Assembly (NCBI GenBank): GCA_021790305.1
Contig: JAJYED010000004.1
Location: 1-57,351 of the forward strand
Source: Microcaldota archaeon
Lineage (GTDB): Archaea; Micrarchaeota; Micrarchaeia; Micrarchaeales; CABMGC01
DNA length: 57,351 nucleotides
Reading direction: 5' to 3'
Part shown: piece by piece, positions 1 through 8,140 of the stretch
Layout: each line of letters starts with the position of its first letter
Numbering within the stretch: position 1 is the first letter of the stretch
Notes under the pieces: model-generated
What the model was told of the DNA's origin: nothing
Seen by the model: the letters and a program-made list of their open reading frames with translations, nothing else
Databases searched by the model: none
Position numbers and translations under genes: made by a program

Positions 1-73
1 CATTCAGGTATGCAAGCGTAAGTGATATGTGCTTTTCATATCCTGAACCTTCTTTATAGCGTATGTATTTCAT
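1..73 (-). CDS. Partial CDS, N-terminal 24 residues, unknown protein
   Basis: The reading frame opens with ATG at 73 on the minus strand and runs off the left edge. The visible N-terminus begins MKYIRYKEGSG and is hydrophilic. Its ATG overlaps the TGA stop of the preceding small membrane protein (ATGA at 70-73), so it looks like the fifth gene of the minus-strand operon that begins near 1766. Too little is visible for a functional call. Confidence 0.55.
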   Translation of the reverse strand, partial: MKYIRYKEGSGYEKHISLTLAYLN

Positions 74-270
74 TGAGCCACCATATATACGATAGATGAG
101 AGCATTATGATTACTGAGAAGATCAGTATCTGCTTCATCAGAAGTTTTTGTCCAATAGCTTTACCGTGATCGTTATTTGAAAATACGATTATTAGAGATA
201 AGATAGAGACGATGATTGCTGAAACCTCTGTTATGTATCTGAATAAGAAAATGATGCCATTCATTATCAC
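70..270 (-). CDS. Small two-helix membrane protein, unknown function
   Basis: A 66-residue protein with two hydrophobic segments (about residues 5-30 and 45-63) separated by a short charged loop containing NNDHGK and KQ; no signal peptidase site is visible. Its start overlaps the end of the 189-residue upstream gene by 4 nt, and its stop overlaps the next start by 4 nt, so translation is probably coupled. I recognise no family. Being locked between other membrane or adaptor-like proteins, it could be a small subunit of a membrane complex, but that is inference. Confidence 0.6.
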   Translation of the reverse strand: MIMNGIIFLFRYITEVSAIIVSILSLIIVFSNNDHGKAIGQKLLMKQILIFSVIIMLSSIVYMVAQ

Positions 271-836
271 ACCACTCCGATATTGTATCCTGCAGTTAGC
301 ATAAGGAGAGTGGCTGAGAGCTCTTCCCTGCCCAGTACCGCATTGAGGAAAGATGCATTATCAGGGAAGGCCAACTCCAGCTTTTTATGGATTTTTATGC
401 GTTCAGGAAGTGCATCATACCTGTGAAGATCTACCATTCCGAATCTTCTTGATGCAATATTCAACGTGTCGCTTTCCGATAGTCTTCTTGAAGATATGCC
501 CTCGGTTATGAGGCGGTCGGTGACAATGCGTGATAGAGCGGCCTTGCGCGGCTCTGCAGAGTATGTTAAGTAGTTGCTAAACCTGTTCATCCCAAAATAC
601 ACATATCGATAAAAGGAATACTCCTTATCAGGCTCTTCCGAAAGGTCCTTTATGTCTGCCGTTTCGCTTAAGCTGATGGATCCTGATAGTTCGACATCAT
701 CTTTTGCTACAGGGGTATCGAGATCTATGCGTGTCTTGTGCTTCAGGAGATTAAGCGATTTTAACAGGGTGAATATGATTAAGCCAATTATCAGAGGGTA
801 GAATTGCGACAGGTAAGGCACTATTAACTGGGTCAT
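267..836 (-). CDS. Membrane-anchored protein of unknown function
   Basis: 189 residues. One N-terminal hydrophobic helix (about residues 8-26) is followed by an acidic linker (residues 40-70) and a soluble alpha-helical domain with basic and hydrophobic patches (from about YRYVYFG to the C-terminus). The expected topology is a single anchor with a large soluble domain. It sits in a minus-strand operon, overlapping both neighbours by 4 nt. No known domain is recognised. The region with RRLSESDTLNIASRRFG resembles a small helical domain, but I cannot assign it. Confidence 0.6.
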   Translation of the reverse strand: MTQLIVPYLSQFYPLIIGLIIFTLLKSLNLLKHKTRIDLDTPVAKDDVELSGSISLSETADIKDLSEEPDKEYSFYRYVYFGMNRFSNYLTYSAEPRKAALSRIVTDRLITEGISSRRLSESDTLNIASRRFGMVDLHRYDALPERIKIHKKLELAFPDNASFLNAVLGREELSATLLMLTAGYNIGVV

Positions 837-1498
837 ATCTTCACGATATTCAGCTTATTTCCCCTTGAAGGGAGTATCTTGTATCCACGATCCGGCAGCT
901 CATTAAGTGCCGATTGAAGCTCAATCTTGTCCAATCCAGTATATTCCATCATCTCTTGCATCGTTGCCTCTTTTCCTGACCTTGCAATTATCAGTTCAGG
1001 TGCGATTTGGTATAATTTGTTCTGGAGTTTTGCATTGCCGTTCTCCAGTTCAAGATTCTTCCTTCTTAGCTCTATTATCCGTTTGGAGAGCAGGATGTCC
1101 GAGTACTCGTTAGAGTTCCTTTCCTTTATCGCATTTGAGTAGTGATTCAACTGGTTCTTTACCAGGGCCTCTGAGAGATGTGCGTATATCTCAGACATTC
1201 TTAGTTCGTATCCCCATCTGCAATTGGACATCATTTCGAAAAGCATTAGGAGAATTTCCCTCTTCGGGTTTTCCAGTGCAGTGTTTGATAGAAGTTCTAT
1301 AGAAATGCACTTTTCGTCAAGGTTGAATACGAACTTCCTGCCCTCCTCTTCGAGAGTAGCACAGATGCTGCCTCCTTCTCCTGTTAACTTGTAGGCTTTT
1401 ACTTCCGAGAGATAAGTCTTCATCTGGCCTGTGTCGGCAATCATGTCTGCATTTACAGACATTACATAGCTTACCGCATACTTATTCTGCTTTTTCAT
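833..1498 (-). CDS. Hypothetical protein with coiled coil and C-terminal helix-turn-helix-like segment
   Basis: 221 residues from ATG 1498. This start is preceded by GGTG six nt upstream (AGGTGCC), which favours it over the in-frame GTG at 1507. The N-terminal half is mixed alpha/beta with two Cys. Residues around 130-175 are a Leu/Glu/Asn-rich coiled coil. The last 50 residues (EATMQEMMEYTGLDKIELQSAL...) look like a winged-helix DNA-binding or protein-interaction domain ending in a beta wing. It overlaps the upstream 94-residue gene and the downstream membrane gene. Function unknown. Confidence 0.6.
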   Translation of the reverse strand: MKKQNKYAVSYVMSVNADMIADTGQMKTYLSEVKAYKLTGEGGSICATLEEEGRKFVFNLDEKCISIELLSNTALENPKREILLMLFEMMSNCRWGYELRMSEIYAHLSEALVKNQLNHYSNAIKERNSNEYSDILLSKRIIELRRKNLELENGNAKLQNKLYQIAPELIIARSGKEATMQEMMEYTGLDKIELQSALNELPDRGYKILPSRGNKLNIVKI

Positions 1499-1766
1499 TT
1501 TTGGCACCTGCCGCTATCCGGTTTACCGCTCCTGCAAACGCGTCTGCTATCTCGCTGTCGTTTATCCTGAGCCTGCGCAACTCTGAGAGTATGGCTCTCC
1601 TGTCCGCACCGCACAGTATCATTTTGTGGATAAGCTCGCTTAACACTACCTCTGAAGAGGAATTTACGTATGCGAGCACTGCTGCTCCCTCTTCAGGACC
1701 GCAGAGCCGCAGGACTATGCCGTGAAGTTTGCCCGTGTCTACTTCCATCTCCATCCGATCAGCCAT
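1482..1766 (-). CDS. Small helical protein, first gene of unknown operon
   Basis: 94 residues, mostly amphipathic helices, acidic N-terminus, no membrane segment. A TATA-like stretch (TTTATATA on the minus strand near 1797-1804) lies about 33 nt before the ATG, so this is probably the first gene of the minus-strand operon extending left to the window edge. The gene diverges from smc. I see no recognisable motif; the Arg/Leu-rich middle (ADRRAILSELRRLRI) could be an interaction helix. Confidence 0.55.
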   Translation of the reverse strand: MADRMEMEVDTGKLHGIVLRLCGPEEGAAVLAYVNSSSEVVLSELIHKMILCGADRRAILSELRRLRINDSEIADAFAGAVNRIAAGAKNEKAE

Positions 1767-1959
1767 TATTTATTTAAGTATAATATCATATACTATAATA
1801 TATAAACATTTCTTTTGAGTTAAGAATCTGTTGTGCTGAGCCGCTTGAGGCGGGAGTTAACGCATCTTCACCTGAATAATGAGGCGTGTATTGGTAAGAA
1901 TCCGCTTTAGAGCAAGCTTTTTATTCCTTAAATCACAGTAAATTTTGGCGATCAGGGAC

Positions 1960-4900
1960 ATGTTACATCTAAAATCACTCACTATACACAGGTTCAAGTC
2001 ATTCAAGCACGCAGAACTTCTTTTCAATGATGGGTTTACATGTATAGTGGGGCGTAACGGCTCTGGGAAGTCAACAATCTTCGATGCTCTTACATTCGGT
2101 CTTGGAGTTACGTCTAAGAAGAGGCTGCGAGTAAACAGCATGAAGGAGCTCTTATCCGATTCGCTGAAGGAGAAGAAGGGGCTGCATACAGCTTATGTCA
2201 AGCTCACCTTTACAGGAGATGAAAATGTAGAAGTGGCCAGATATATACGCTCTGACGGAAAGCACGCTTACAGGGTTAACGGGAAGAGGATGAAGAAAGG
2301 AGATGTGATGGAGCTCCTTGCAAAGCATGGAATAAAGTCCGATTACACGAATACGATGCTGCAAGGAGAGATAAACCGTGCAATAGAGATGAATCCTAAG
2401 GAGAGGAGGGAGCTCATAGACATAGCTTCCGGCATAAAGGAATTTGACATAAAGAAAGATGAGAGCCTTAAGGAGCTTGACAAGGTGGATCAGAAGATAT
2501 CAGAGGCGAGGGTCTCTTTGAACGAGAGGACAGGTTTCCTGAAGGAGCTTGGAAAGGAGAAGGAGGTTGCAGAATCTTATCTTAATTACAATAAGAGGCT
2601 AAAGGCCTTGAGATACAGCCTGCTTTCGATGAAGAAAGAGGCTCTGCAGATGTCTTATGACGATGCGGGCAGGAAGATTACAGTTATAGAGCAGAAGAAG
2701 GGCGGCATTAAACAGAAGTATGAAGAGATGAGCAAGCGGATAGAGCAGCTGAATGATGAGAGGCAGACGCTCATGTCGGAGATGAATGAGCGTACAACTT
2801 CTTCGGGGGAGAGGAGCAAGAAGTTGGAGATATCTGCGGCAGAGCTGGCAAACGTTAAGGCTGAACTTTCAAACAGGGAGCAGCAGATTGTTCAGTGCAA
2901 TTTGGATATCGCTGCGCTTGAAGCTGAGCGCAAAGGCATATTAGATAAGATAATTGCAAATTCAAAGGAGATAGAGAGGCTTAGAGAGGAAGAGAGCAGG
3001 TATGCAAAGATTGTTTCTGAGCTTGACTACCTTGGAATTGCTGATGAGAAAGCCGATGAGATACGGTTGATAAACCAGAGGATACTGGAGCTGAGCAGCA
3101 AGCTGATGGATGAGCAGGAGCATATGTCCAGAGTGGGCGCAGACAGATCAGCGATGCTGGACAGGAAGGAATTCTACAAGAAGCAGGCAGAGGAGGTATC
3201 CAAGGGCACAGTAAGCCTGGTCTCTGAGATGAATGATCTTGGCAAGCGCGTTCCTGAGATAGAGAGTAGACTTAAGGAGATAGAGGCTGAGCTGAAGAAG
3301 CTCGACTCTGGATCAAAAGGCCTCTCCTCAACGATAGAGAGGGCTGATGAGAAGCTCATAGAGCTCAGGGAGCAGAGGTCTTACGCAAGGCAGAGGAATA
3401 GTCAGCTTGAGACAAAGCTGACAGCTGCATTCAAGGAGAAGGATGGTTTCTATGGAAAGGCAGCTTCATTATGCACCTATGAACTTGAACACTCTGCTGC
3501 GATAGAGGCTGCTGCAGGGGCGAGGATGGAGTACTTTGTAGTCGATGATATAGACGTTGCCAACCGCATAATAGAGTATGTAAAGAAGAATAGCCTTGGC
3601 AGAGCCACCTTCATACCGCTAAAGGAGATAAAGACTATAGCGCAAAAGGAAGATGAGGAGATGGAGAGGCTCGTCGATCTGGTAAAGTTCGACAAGAAGT
3701 TCGGCAGGGCTTTCGAATATATATTTGAGGATACCTTCCTTGCAGAGAGCGTTGCACAGATAAAGAAGAAGGGAGTGGGCAGGCACAGGTATGTGACAAT
3801 TGATGGAGAGCTTGTAGAGCGCTCAGGGATAATAAGCGGAGGCTCAGGATACGGAAAGGTATCGGTAAGGACAATAGATATGAGCATAGAGAAATTTGAA
3901 GCGGAGAAGAAAGCAGCTCGCGAGGCGACTGATGCAATCGCAGGAAAGCTGTTTGATGCAAGAAAAGAGAAGATGCTTCTGGAGAGCGAGCTCAAGTCGA
4001 TAAACGATAGGACAAGCAGGTTGTCTTCTGAGGTAGCGATAGCTGAAAAGAAGCTCAATGATTCGGTAGCTGCTGCAAAGGAGCTAGAGGTAAAAGCAGC
4101 AGATATAGAGAAGGGCATGCAGGAGATGGATAAGGCAAAGCTTGAGACTGCAATGGAGATAGAGAGGCTGAAGGGCAGGCTGGCAAACGCGGAGAAGGGG
4201 AAGAAGGGCAAGGGGGCGATGGAAGAGGAGAGGAAGAAGCTGAATGATGCCCGTTCCGGCCTTGACAAGACAAGGATAAGGATTGCTGAGCTTTCAAAAG
4301 AGAATGAGATGATTAGTGAGAGGGATTCGGGAATAACCTCTTCGATGAAGAAGAGGAATGGTGAGATAGAGAGGAGCAGGAAGGAGATAAAGGAGCTTAT
4401 ATTGAAGAGACAGGTTCTGGAGGATTCAAGGAAGAGGATAGAGGAGGAGATAAAGAACAGCAGCAGTGTCACCTCGAAGGCTTATGAAAGAATGCAGAAG
4501 ATGGAGGCTGAACTGCAGAAGATGGGCATTGAGAATGGCAAGACCTCTGCGGAGCTGGCAAACGCAGAGAGGGAGCTGAACGAACTTAATATTGTAAGAG
4601 GCCAGACAGAGACAAGACTGAGCGATATAAAGGCGGAGTTTGCCTCGTATGATGGAGAGGGGATAGGGACGGTGGATGGAAGGATAGAGGATATGGAAGC
4701 TGAGGCTAACCTGCTCAACCTTAAGATAAAGGATCTTGGAAATGTCAATCTTAAGGCTCCTGAGATATATGAGATTAAGAAGAAAGAGGTCGACGAGGCG
4801 GATGCAAAGGTGCTCACGCTTGAAGCTGAAAAGGAAGCTGTCCTTAACATGATAAACGAGATAGAATCGAAGAAGCTGCAGATATTCATGGATACATTCA

Positions 4901-5340
4901 ACGATGTCAGCAAGAATTTCACCAAGCTGCACAAGCACATATCCGAGATAAAGGATGCGTCCCTGAAGCTGAGCGATATGTCAAACCCGTTGCAGAGCGG
5001 GCTTGAGATATCAATAAAGGAGGCGGGTGCCTCAAGATCCGTGATACAGCTCTCAGGAGGGGAGAAATCCTTCGCAGTTCTTGTACTGCTTTTTGCGATA
5101 TTCACCAGGAATCCTTCAAGGATATACATATTTGACGAGGTAGATTCTGCACTTGACAAGGACAACTCAAGACTGCTGTCAAAATTGATAAAGGATATGT
5201 CAAAGGACGCACAGTTCGTAGTGGTAAGCCATAATGATTCCCTTGTCGTAGAAGCAGATGCGGCAGTGGGTGTAATAAAGGATACTGCAGGATCAAATGT
5301 AGTAGGAGTCGAGATAGCGGAATTGACAAGAGGCAGATGA
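1960..5340 (+). CDS. smc: Chromosome segregation ATPase SMC
   Basis: An SMC-family ATPase that forms ring-shaped dimers and organises and segregates the chromosome. From ATG 1960 it has 1126 residues, normal for archaeal SMC. The order is the usual one: N-terminal ATPase half with Walker A (GRNGSGKST), a coiled coil, a hinge domain near residues 490-640 with a Gly-rich GGSGYGK end, a second coiled coil, then the signature (QLSGGEKSF), Walker B (IYIFDEVDSALD) and switch His (VVSHND). I chose ATG 1960 because a GGCGATC motif lies 7 nt upstream; an in-frame TTG exists at 1945. ScpA/ScpB partners are not adjacent. Its stop overlaps the signal peptidase start (ATGA at 5337). Confidence 0.97.
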   Translation: MLHLKSLTIHRFKSFKHAELLFNDGFTCIVGRNGSGKSTIFDALTFGLGVTSKKRLRVNSMKELLSDSLKEKKGLHTAYVKLTFTGDENVEVARYIRSDGKHAYRVNGKRMKKGDVMELLAKHGIKSDYTNTMLQGEINRAIEMNPKERRELIDIASGIKEFDIKKDESLKELDKVDQKISEARVSLNERTGFLKELGKEKEVAESYLNYNKRLKALRYSLLSMKKEALQMSYDDAGRKITVIEQKKGGIKQKYEEMSKRIEQLNDERQTLMSEMNERTTSSGERSKKLEISAAELANVKAELSNREQQIVQCNLDIAALEAERKGILDKIIANSKEIERLREEESRYAKIVSELDYLGIADEKADEIRLINQRILELSSKLMDEQEHMSRVGADRSAMLDRKEFYKKQAEEVSKGTVSLVSEMNDLGKRVPEIESRLKEIEAELKKLDSGSKGLSSTIERADEKLIELREQRSYARQRNSQLETKLTAAFKEKDGFYGKAASLCTYELEHSAAIEAAAGARMEYFVVDDIDVANRIIEYVKKNSLGRATFIPLKEIKTIAQKEDEEMERLVDLVKFDKKFGRAFEYIFEDTFLAESVAQIKKKGVGRHRYVTIDGELVERSGIISGGSGYGKVSVRTIDMSIEKFEAEKKAAREATDAIAGKLFDARKEKMLLESELKSINDRTSRLSSEVAIAEKKLNDSVAAAKELEVKAADIEKGMQEMDKAKLETAMEIERLKGRLANAEKGKKGKGAMEEERKKLNDARSGLDKTRIRIAELSKENEMISERDSGITSSMKKRNGEIERSRKEIKELILKRQVLEDSRKRIEEEIKNSSSVTSKAYERMQKMEAELQKMGIENGKTSAELANAERELNELNIVRGQTETRLSDIKAEFASYDGEGIGTVDGRIEDMEAEANLLNLKIKDLGNVNLKAPEIYEIKKKEVDEADAKVLTLEAEKEAVLNMINEIESKKLQIFMDTFNDVSKNFTKLHKHISEIKDASLKLSDMSNPLQSGLEISIKEAGASRSVIQLSGGEKSFAVLVLLFAIFTRNPSRIYIFDEVDSALDKDNSRLLSKLIKDMSKDAQFVVVSHNDSLVVEADAAVGVIKDTAGSNVVGVEIAELTRGR

Positions 5341-6356
5341 GTATTTTGAAGAAGGAAAAGACGAAACATGATTATGTCAGCTGGTTGCTTTATGCACTCT
5401 TAGTTGTGTCAGTAGTGGCTTATGCTTTTACTAGCAGTGTGTTAATAGGCATAGGAGCTTTCGCATTAGTAGTAATAATACTGATGTATGAATTCAGGCA
5501 GAGCGTTAAGGAAGAGGGTGCGAAAGGTACGGTAGTAGATGTAGCAAAGGCTCTTGCAGTAGTGGCTGTCATATGGTTAGTGCTGATAGTGGTGCTTGGC
5601 ACCACGCAGCCGGTAAATGTCGTGGCAAGCTGCAGCATGCTCCCTGTCCTGAACAGAGGAGACCTCGTCTTCCTTCATGGAATAAACAACATGTCTTCAT
5701 TCCTTCAGAGCAAACACATACCTGTAATAAATGTCAGCCAGACCCAGTTCAACAGTATGGAAGCGAACATCAACAGTGAATTCCTTGCGTATTTCGCATA
5801 TGCAAAGGCAAATCCTTCTGACATAGGGTATATAGGAAACTTCAGCAATTCCACTTATGGCATAGGGTTGTACAACACCCATTGCATAGATTACTACTCC
5901 AGCCTCTCTGAACCTACAGAATACGCAAGATGTGCGGTTCCTGCAGGTTATCAGAACAGGAATCTGATAAGATACAACTATTCAATAGGCAAGGCAGTAA
6001 TAAACGGCATTACTGAGCAGGCGGTCTATACCTCCTCGATAACCATAGCCAACCATACTGTTATAGAGAATTACTCCAATCCAATAATTATTTACCAGAC
6101 AACTCCTTCAGACTACTTCAGCGGAGATATAATACACAGGATTGTAGCCGCGTTGAACGTCAATGGTTCCTATTACATACTTACAAAAGGGGACAACAAC
6201 CCTGGCCTTGATATGGAATTTGGCAATTATCCAATAAACCAGAGCAGTGTAATAGGGTACAACATTGCAACAATACCGCTTATAGGCTATCTGAAACTGA
6301 TACTGAGCGGACAGCTTGGAGCTGTTGCAGGATGCAACCAGACAATGCTAAGATGA
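5337..6356 (+). CDS. Signal peptidase I (S26B-like) with large insertion
   Basis: Membrane serine protease expected to remove signal peptides from Sec-exported proteins. 339 residues. Three hydrophobic helices lie near residues 14-35, 36-52 and 67-88; the third precedes the catalytic motif with Ser100 (CSMLPVLNRGD). The second motif GDIIHR carries His266, as in archaeal/ER Sec11-type enzymes, and TKGDNNPGLD supplies the Asp (285 or 291). A C-terminal hydrophobic segment follows. About 165 residues separate Ser and His, far more than in typical archaeal enzymes; the insert is rich in Asn/Tyr and N-glycosylation sequons. Overlaps smc by 4 nt, so it is co-transcribed. Confidence 0.85.
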   Translation: MSILKKEKTKHDYVSWLLYALLVVSVVAYAFTSSVLIGIGAFALVVIILMYEFRQSVKEEGAKGTVVDVAKALAVVAVIWLVLIVVLGTTQPVNVVASCSMLPVLNRGDLVFLHGINNMSSFLQSKHIPVINVSQTQFNSMEANINSEFLAYFAYAKANPSDIGYIGNFSNSTYGIGLYNTHCIDYYSSLSEPTEYARCAVPAGYQNRNLIRYNYSIGKAVINGITEQAVYTSSITIANHTVIENYSNPIIIYQTTPSDYFSGDIIHRIVAALNVNGSYYILTKGDNNPGLDMEFGNYPINQSSVIGYNIATIPLIGYLKLILSGQLGAVAGCNQTMLR

Positions 6357-6360
6357 GTGT

Positions 6361-6615
6361 ATGAAAATAGTATTTGACGAAGGGAAGATATGGGCGAAGA
6401 CGGAGCATGGAGAGGCCGAACTGGACTACAGGATAAAGGACAATTATATGATAATATACCATACAGGAACTCCTGAAGAGGATAGGGGAAAGGGAATAGC
6501 CGAGGAGCTCACTGACAGGGCTTTCGAGTTCGCCAAGAAGAATGGATTGAAGATAATACCCGCATGCCCGTACACACAGTATTACATAAAGAAGAAAAAG
6601 ATAACGGAATACTGA
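6361..6615 (+). CDS. Small GNAT-like acetyltransferase (YjdJ/NATD1 type)
   Basis: 84 residues. This length and the pattern ELDYRIKDN...I.HT.TPEEDRGKGIAEELTDRAFEFAKKNGLKIIPACPYTQYYIKKK match the small Acetyltransf_CG-type GNAT fold, with the acetyl-CoA-binding loop RGKGIA and the family's conserved C-P-Y motif. The substrate is unknown even in well-studied members. It starts 4 nt after the signal peptidase stop, completing a probable smc-signal peptidase-GNAT operon. Confidence 0.85.
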   Translation: MKIVFDEGKIWAKTEHGEAELDYRIKDNYMIIYHTGTPEEDRGKGIAEELTDRAFEFAKKNGLKIIPACPYTQYYIKKKKITEY

Positions 6616-6629
6616 TATTGCAAGCTATC

Positions 6630-7259
6630 TCAATCTTCAAAAAGAGGCCTTAATGCGCCTAGCAGTTGAGGGTCCATGCCATTCTTTTTACGCAGGTATA
6701 CCTTCCTTGCGGCATAGAATCTTGATCCTGGTATCATTATTGCATCGTTTGCCGTTTTTTCCATCTGCACGCTTCTTTCATCCTGCATGTATACCATTAC
6801 AGGCGCTTCTGCCATCGGCTGCCTTACACCGCTCATGCTCGTTACGCCCCCATGCTTGGATGTCTTCCATATATCCACGGATATCGGACCGTTTCCCTGA
6901 TGGAAGTATACTCTTCTGTTGAACGGCATATTGTCAAGCTCCTCTGTCCATTGCATTGATACGAAACGTAGCTTCTTCCTTTTGCTTTTGTTGTCAATGT
7001 CTATCGCATGATAGCCGTTAAGGTTAGTGCCGATTGCTCCAGTCCAGAACCAGATGTAACCGCTCTCGCCATAGAAACCGGTGCGTTCCAGGGAGGTGAT
7101 GAAGCGTTCATCTCCAAGGTAATCGATAAGCTTTTCAGGAGTGATTAGGCTACCTCTGCTCTTCGTAGCTGCCAGGTAGGAAGTGAAGTAGTTTGCAGGC
7201 TTTTCCACTAGAGTTGGTGCGATAGATGGCTTATTCTCAGCTTCTTTATTTGCAATCAT
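6630..7259 (-). CDS. Hypothetical protein, unknown function
   Basis: 209 residues from ATG 7259. Longer in-frame starts (7292, 7337) would place a TATA box (TTTATAT on the minus strand, 7293-7299) inside the coding region, so I prefer 7259, about 37 nt after the box. The protein is rich in aromatic residues and Arg/Lys (FYGESGYIWFWTG, FNRRVYFHQG, PGSRFYAARKVYLRKK), with no signal peptide or membrane helix. Convergent with the preceding acetyltransferase gene and divergent from the exported protein at 7355. I recognise no family. Confidence 0.6.
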   Translation of the reverse strand: MIANKEAENKPSIAPTLVEKPANYFTSYLAATKSRGSLITPEKLIDYLGDERFITSLERTGFYGESGYIWFWTGAIGTNLNGYHAIDIDNKSKRKKLRFVSMQWTEELDNMPFNRRVYFHQGNGPISVDIWKTSKHGGVTSMSGVRQPMAEAPVMVYMQDERSVQMEKTANDAIMIPGSRFYAARKVYLRKKNGMDPQLLGALRPLFED

Positions 7260-7323
7260 AAAATCCTTGCATTCTTTTTGAGATTGCCTCATATATAAAG
7301 AATGCAGGCCGTTCTGATATAGA

Positions 7324-7331
7324 TTTATAAA
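7324..7331 (+). promoter_or_regulatory. TATA box of the 7355 gene
   Basis: TTTATAAA centred 28 nt before ATG 7355. This is the archaeal TATA-to-start distance expected for a leaderless mRNA. Confidence 0.55.
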
Positions 7332-7354
7332 GTGCAATTGGTAGACTTATAAAT

Positions 7355-8131
7355 ATGCGTAGATTGGCCAATTATGTACTGCTTGTATCTGCCTTAAGCT
7401 CCGTCTTCCTATTTGCAAGTGCTAGTGCGTATTTCAACATGACATATGTCAATACGACTGTGATACTTTACAAGAATACCAGTGCCCATGTTGTAGAATC
7501 TTTCACGATATCCATGTCGAATTCCTCTATTTCGCAGTACAACCAGGATCGGAGGGCGATAAACCTGACACTCAGCGAATGGCAGCATGCGTTGAGCAAC
7601 GATTACCTGATGGAGCACATAATAAACCCTAGAGGCAGCGTACGGGACGTAACCTTTCTGCCAGGGCCGATAGGATATACGAACAATTACGGAGGAACTG
7701 CGATAATAACTCTTGATTACTGGGTGAATAATGTGACCGATGTGCAAAATATTGCACCGCGGGAATTTGAGTATACCTTCAATGACTCTGTGCTTAATTT
7801 CCAGCACACCTCGAGCGGGGAGGATCTTCCGCCCAACACAAGATTCAATATAATAATTCCCAAGGGCACAGACGCCATATCGGTGTATCCATCTCCTGAC
7901 TTCCCGAACCCTAGCTTCACGGGCAATTACACAGGGCATGTGCTCTTCTCGTGGTTTGAGAGCGAACCGTTGAACAAGTTTACCTTTGCATATACGCAGC
8001 AGCAATCTATGCAGGCAGAGGTACTGGCATATTTCAGCGGGATTTACTACGGTTACACCGCAGAGGTATATCTGGCAATAGTGGTCGCTGCTGCAGCTGT
8101 TGGGATTTACGCATACAGGAAGCTGAGATAA
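7355..8131 (+). CDS. Exported, C-terminally anchored surface protein
   Basis: 258 residues. An N-terminal signal peptide (hydrophobic residues 6-22, ending SASA) is followed by a beta-rich extracellular domain with several N-x-S/T sequons and one C-terminal transmembrane helix (about residues 235-253) with a short basic tail (YRKLR). The expected topology is type I: outside domain, single anchor. No enzyme motif is visible. Similar architecture recurs at 24642 and 53511, so it probably belongs to the cell-envelope repertoire. It ends 9 nt before pheS. Confidence 0.65.
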   Translation: MRRLANYVLLVSALSSVFLFASASAYFNMTYVNTTVILYKNTSAHVVESFTISMSNSSISQYNQDRRAINLTLSEWQHALSNDYLMEHIINPRGSVRDVTFLPGPIGYTNNYGGTAIITLDYWVNNVTDVQNIAPREFEYTFNDSVLNFQHTSSGEDLPPNTRFNIIIPKGTDAISVYPSPDFPNPSFTGNYTGHVLFSWFESEPLNKFTFAYTQQQSMQAEVLAYFSGIYYGYTAEVYLAIVVAAAAVGIYAYRKLR

Positions 8132-8140
8132 GGTGTATTT

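Noticed and set aside
1811-1944. Possible small RNA before smc (CTGA and ATGAGG motifs, short GC hairpin)
   Set aside because: No matching C box or consistent guide geometry; the hairpin is short and lacks a tail.
3477-4472. Long open frame antisense to smc (also 4482-5369)
   Set aside because: Ser/Phe/Leu-rich translation with no motifs, produced by the Lys/Glu-rich coiled-coil codons on the opposite strand; no start signals.
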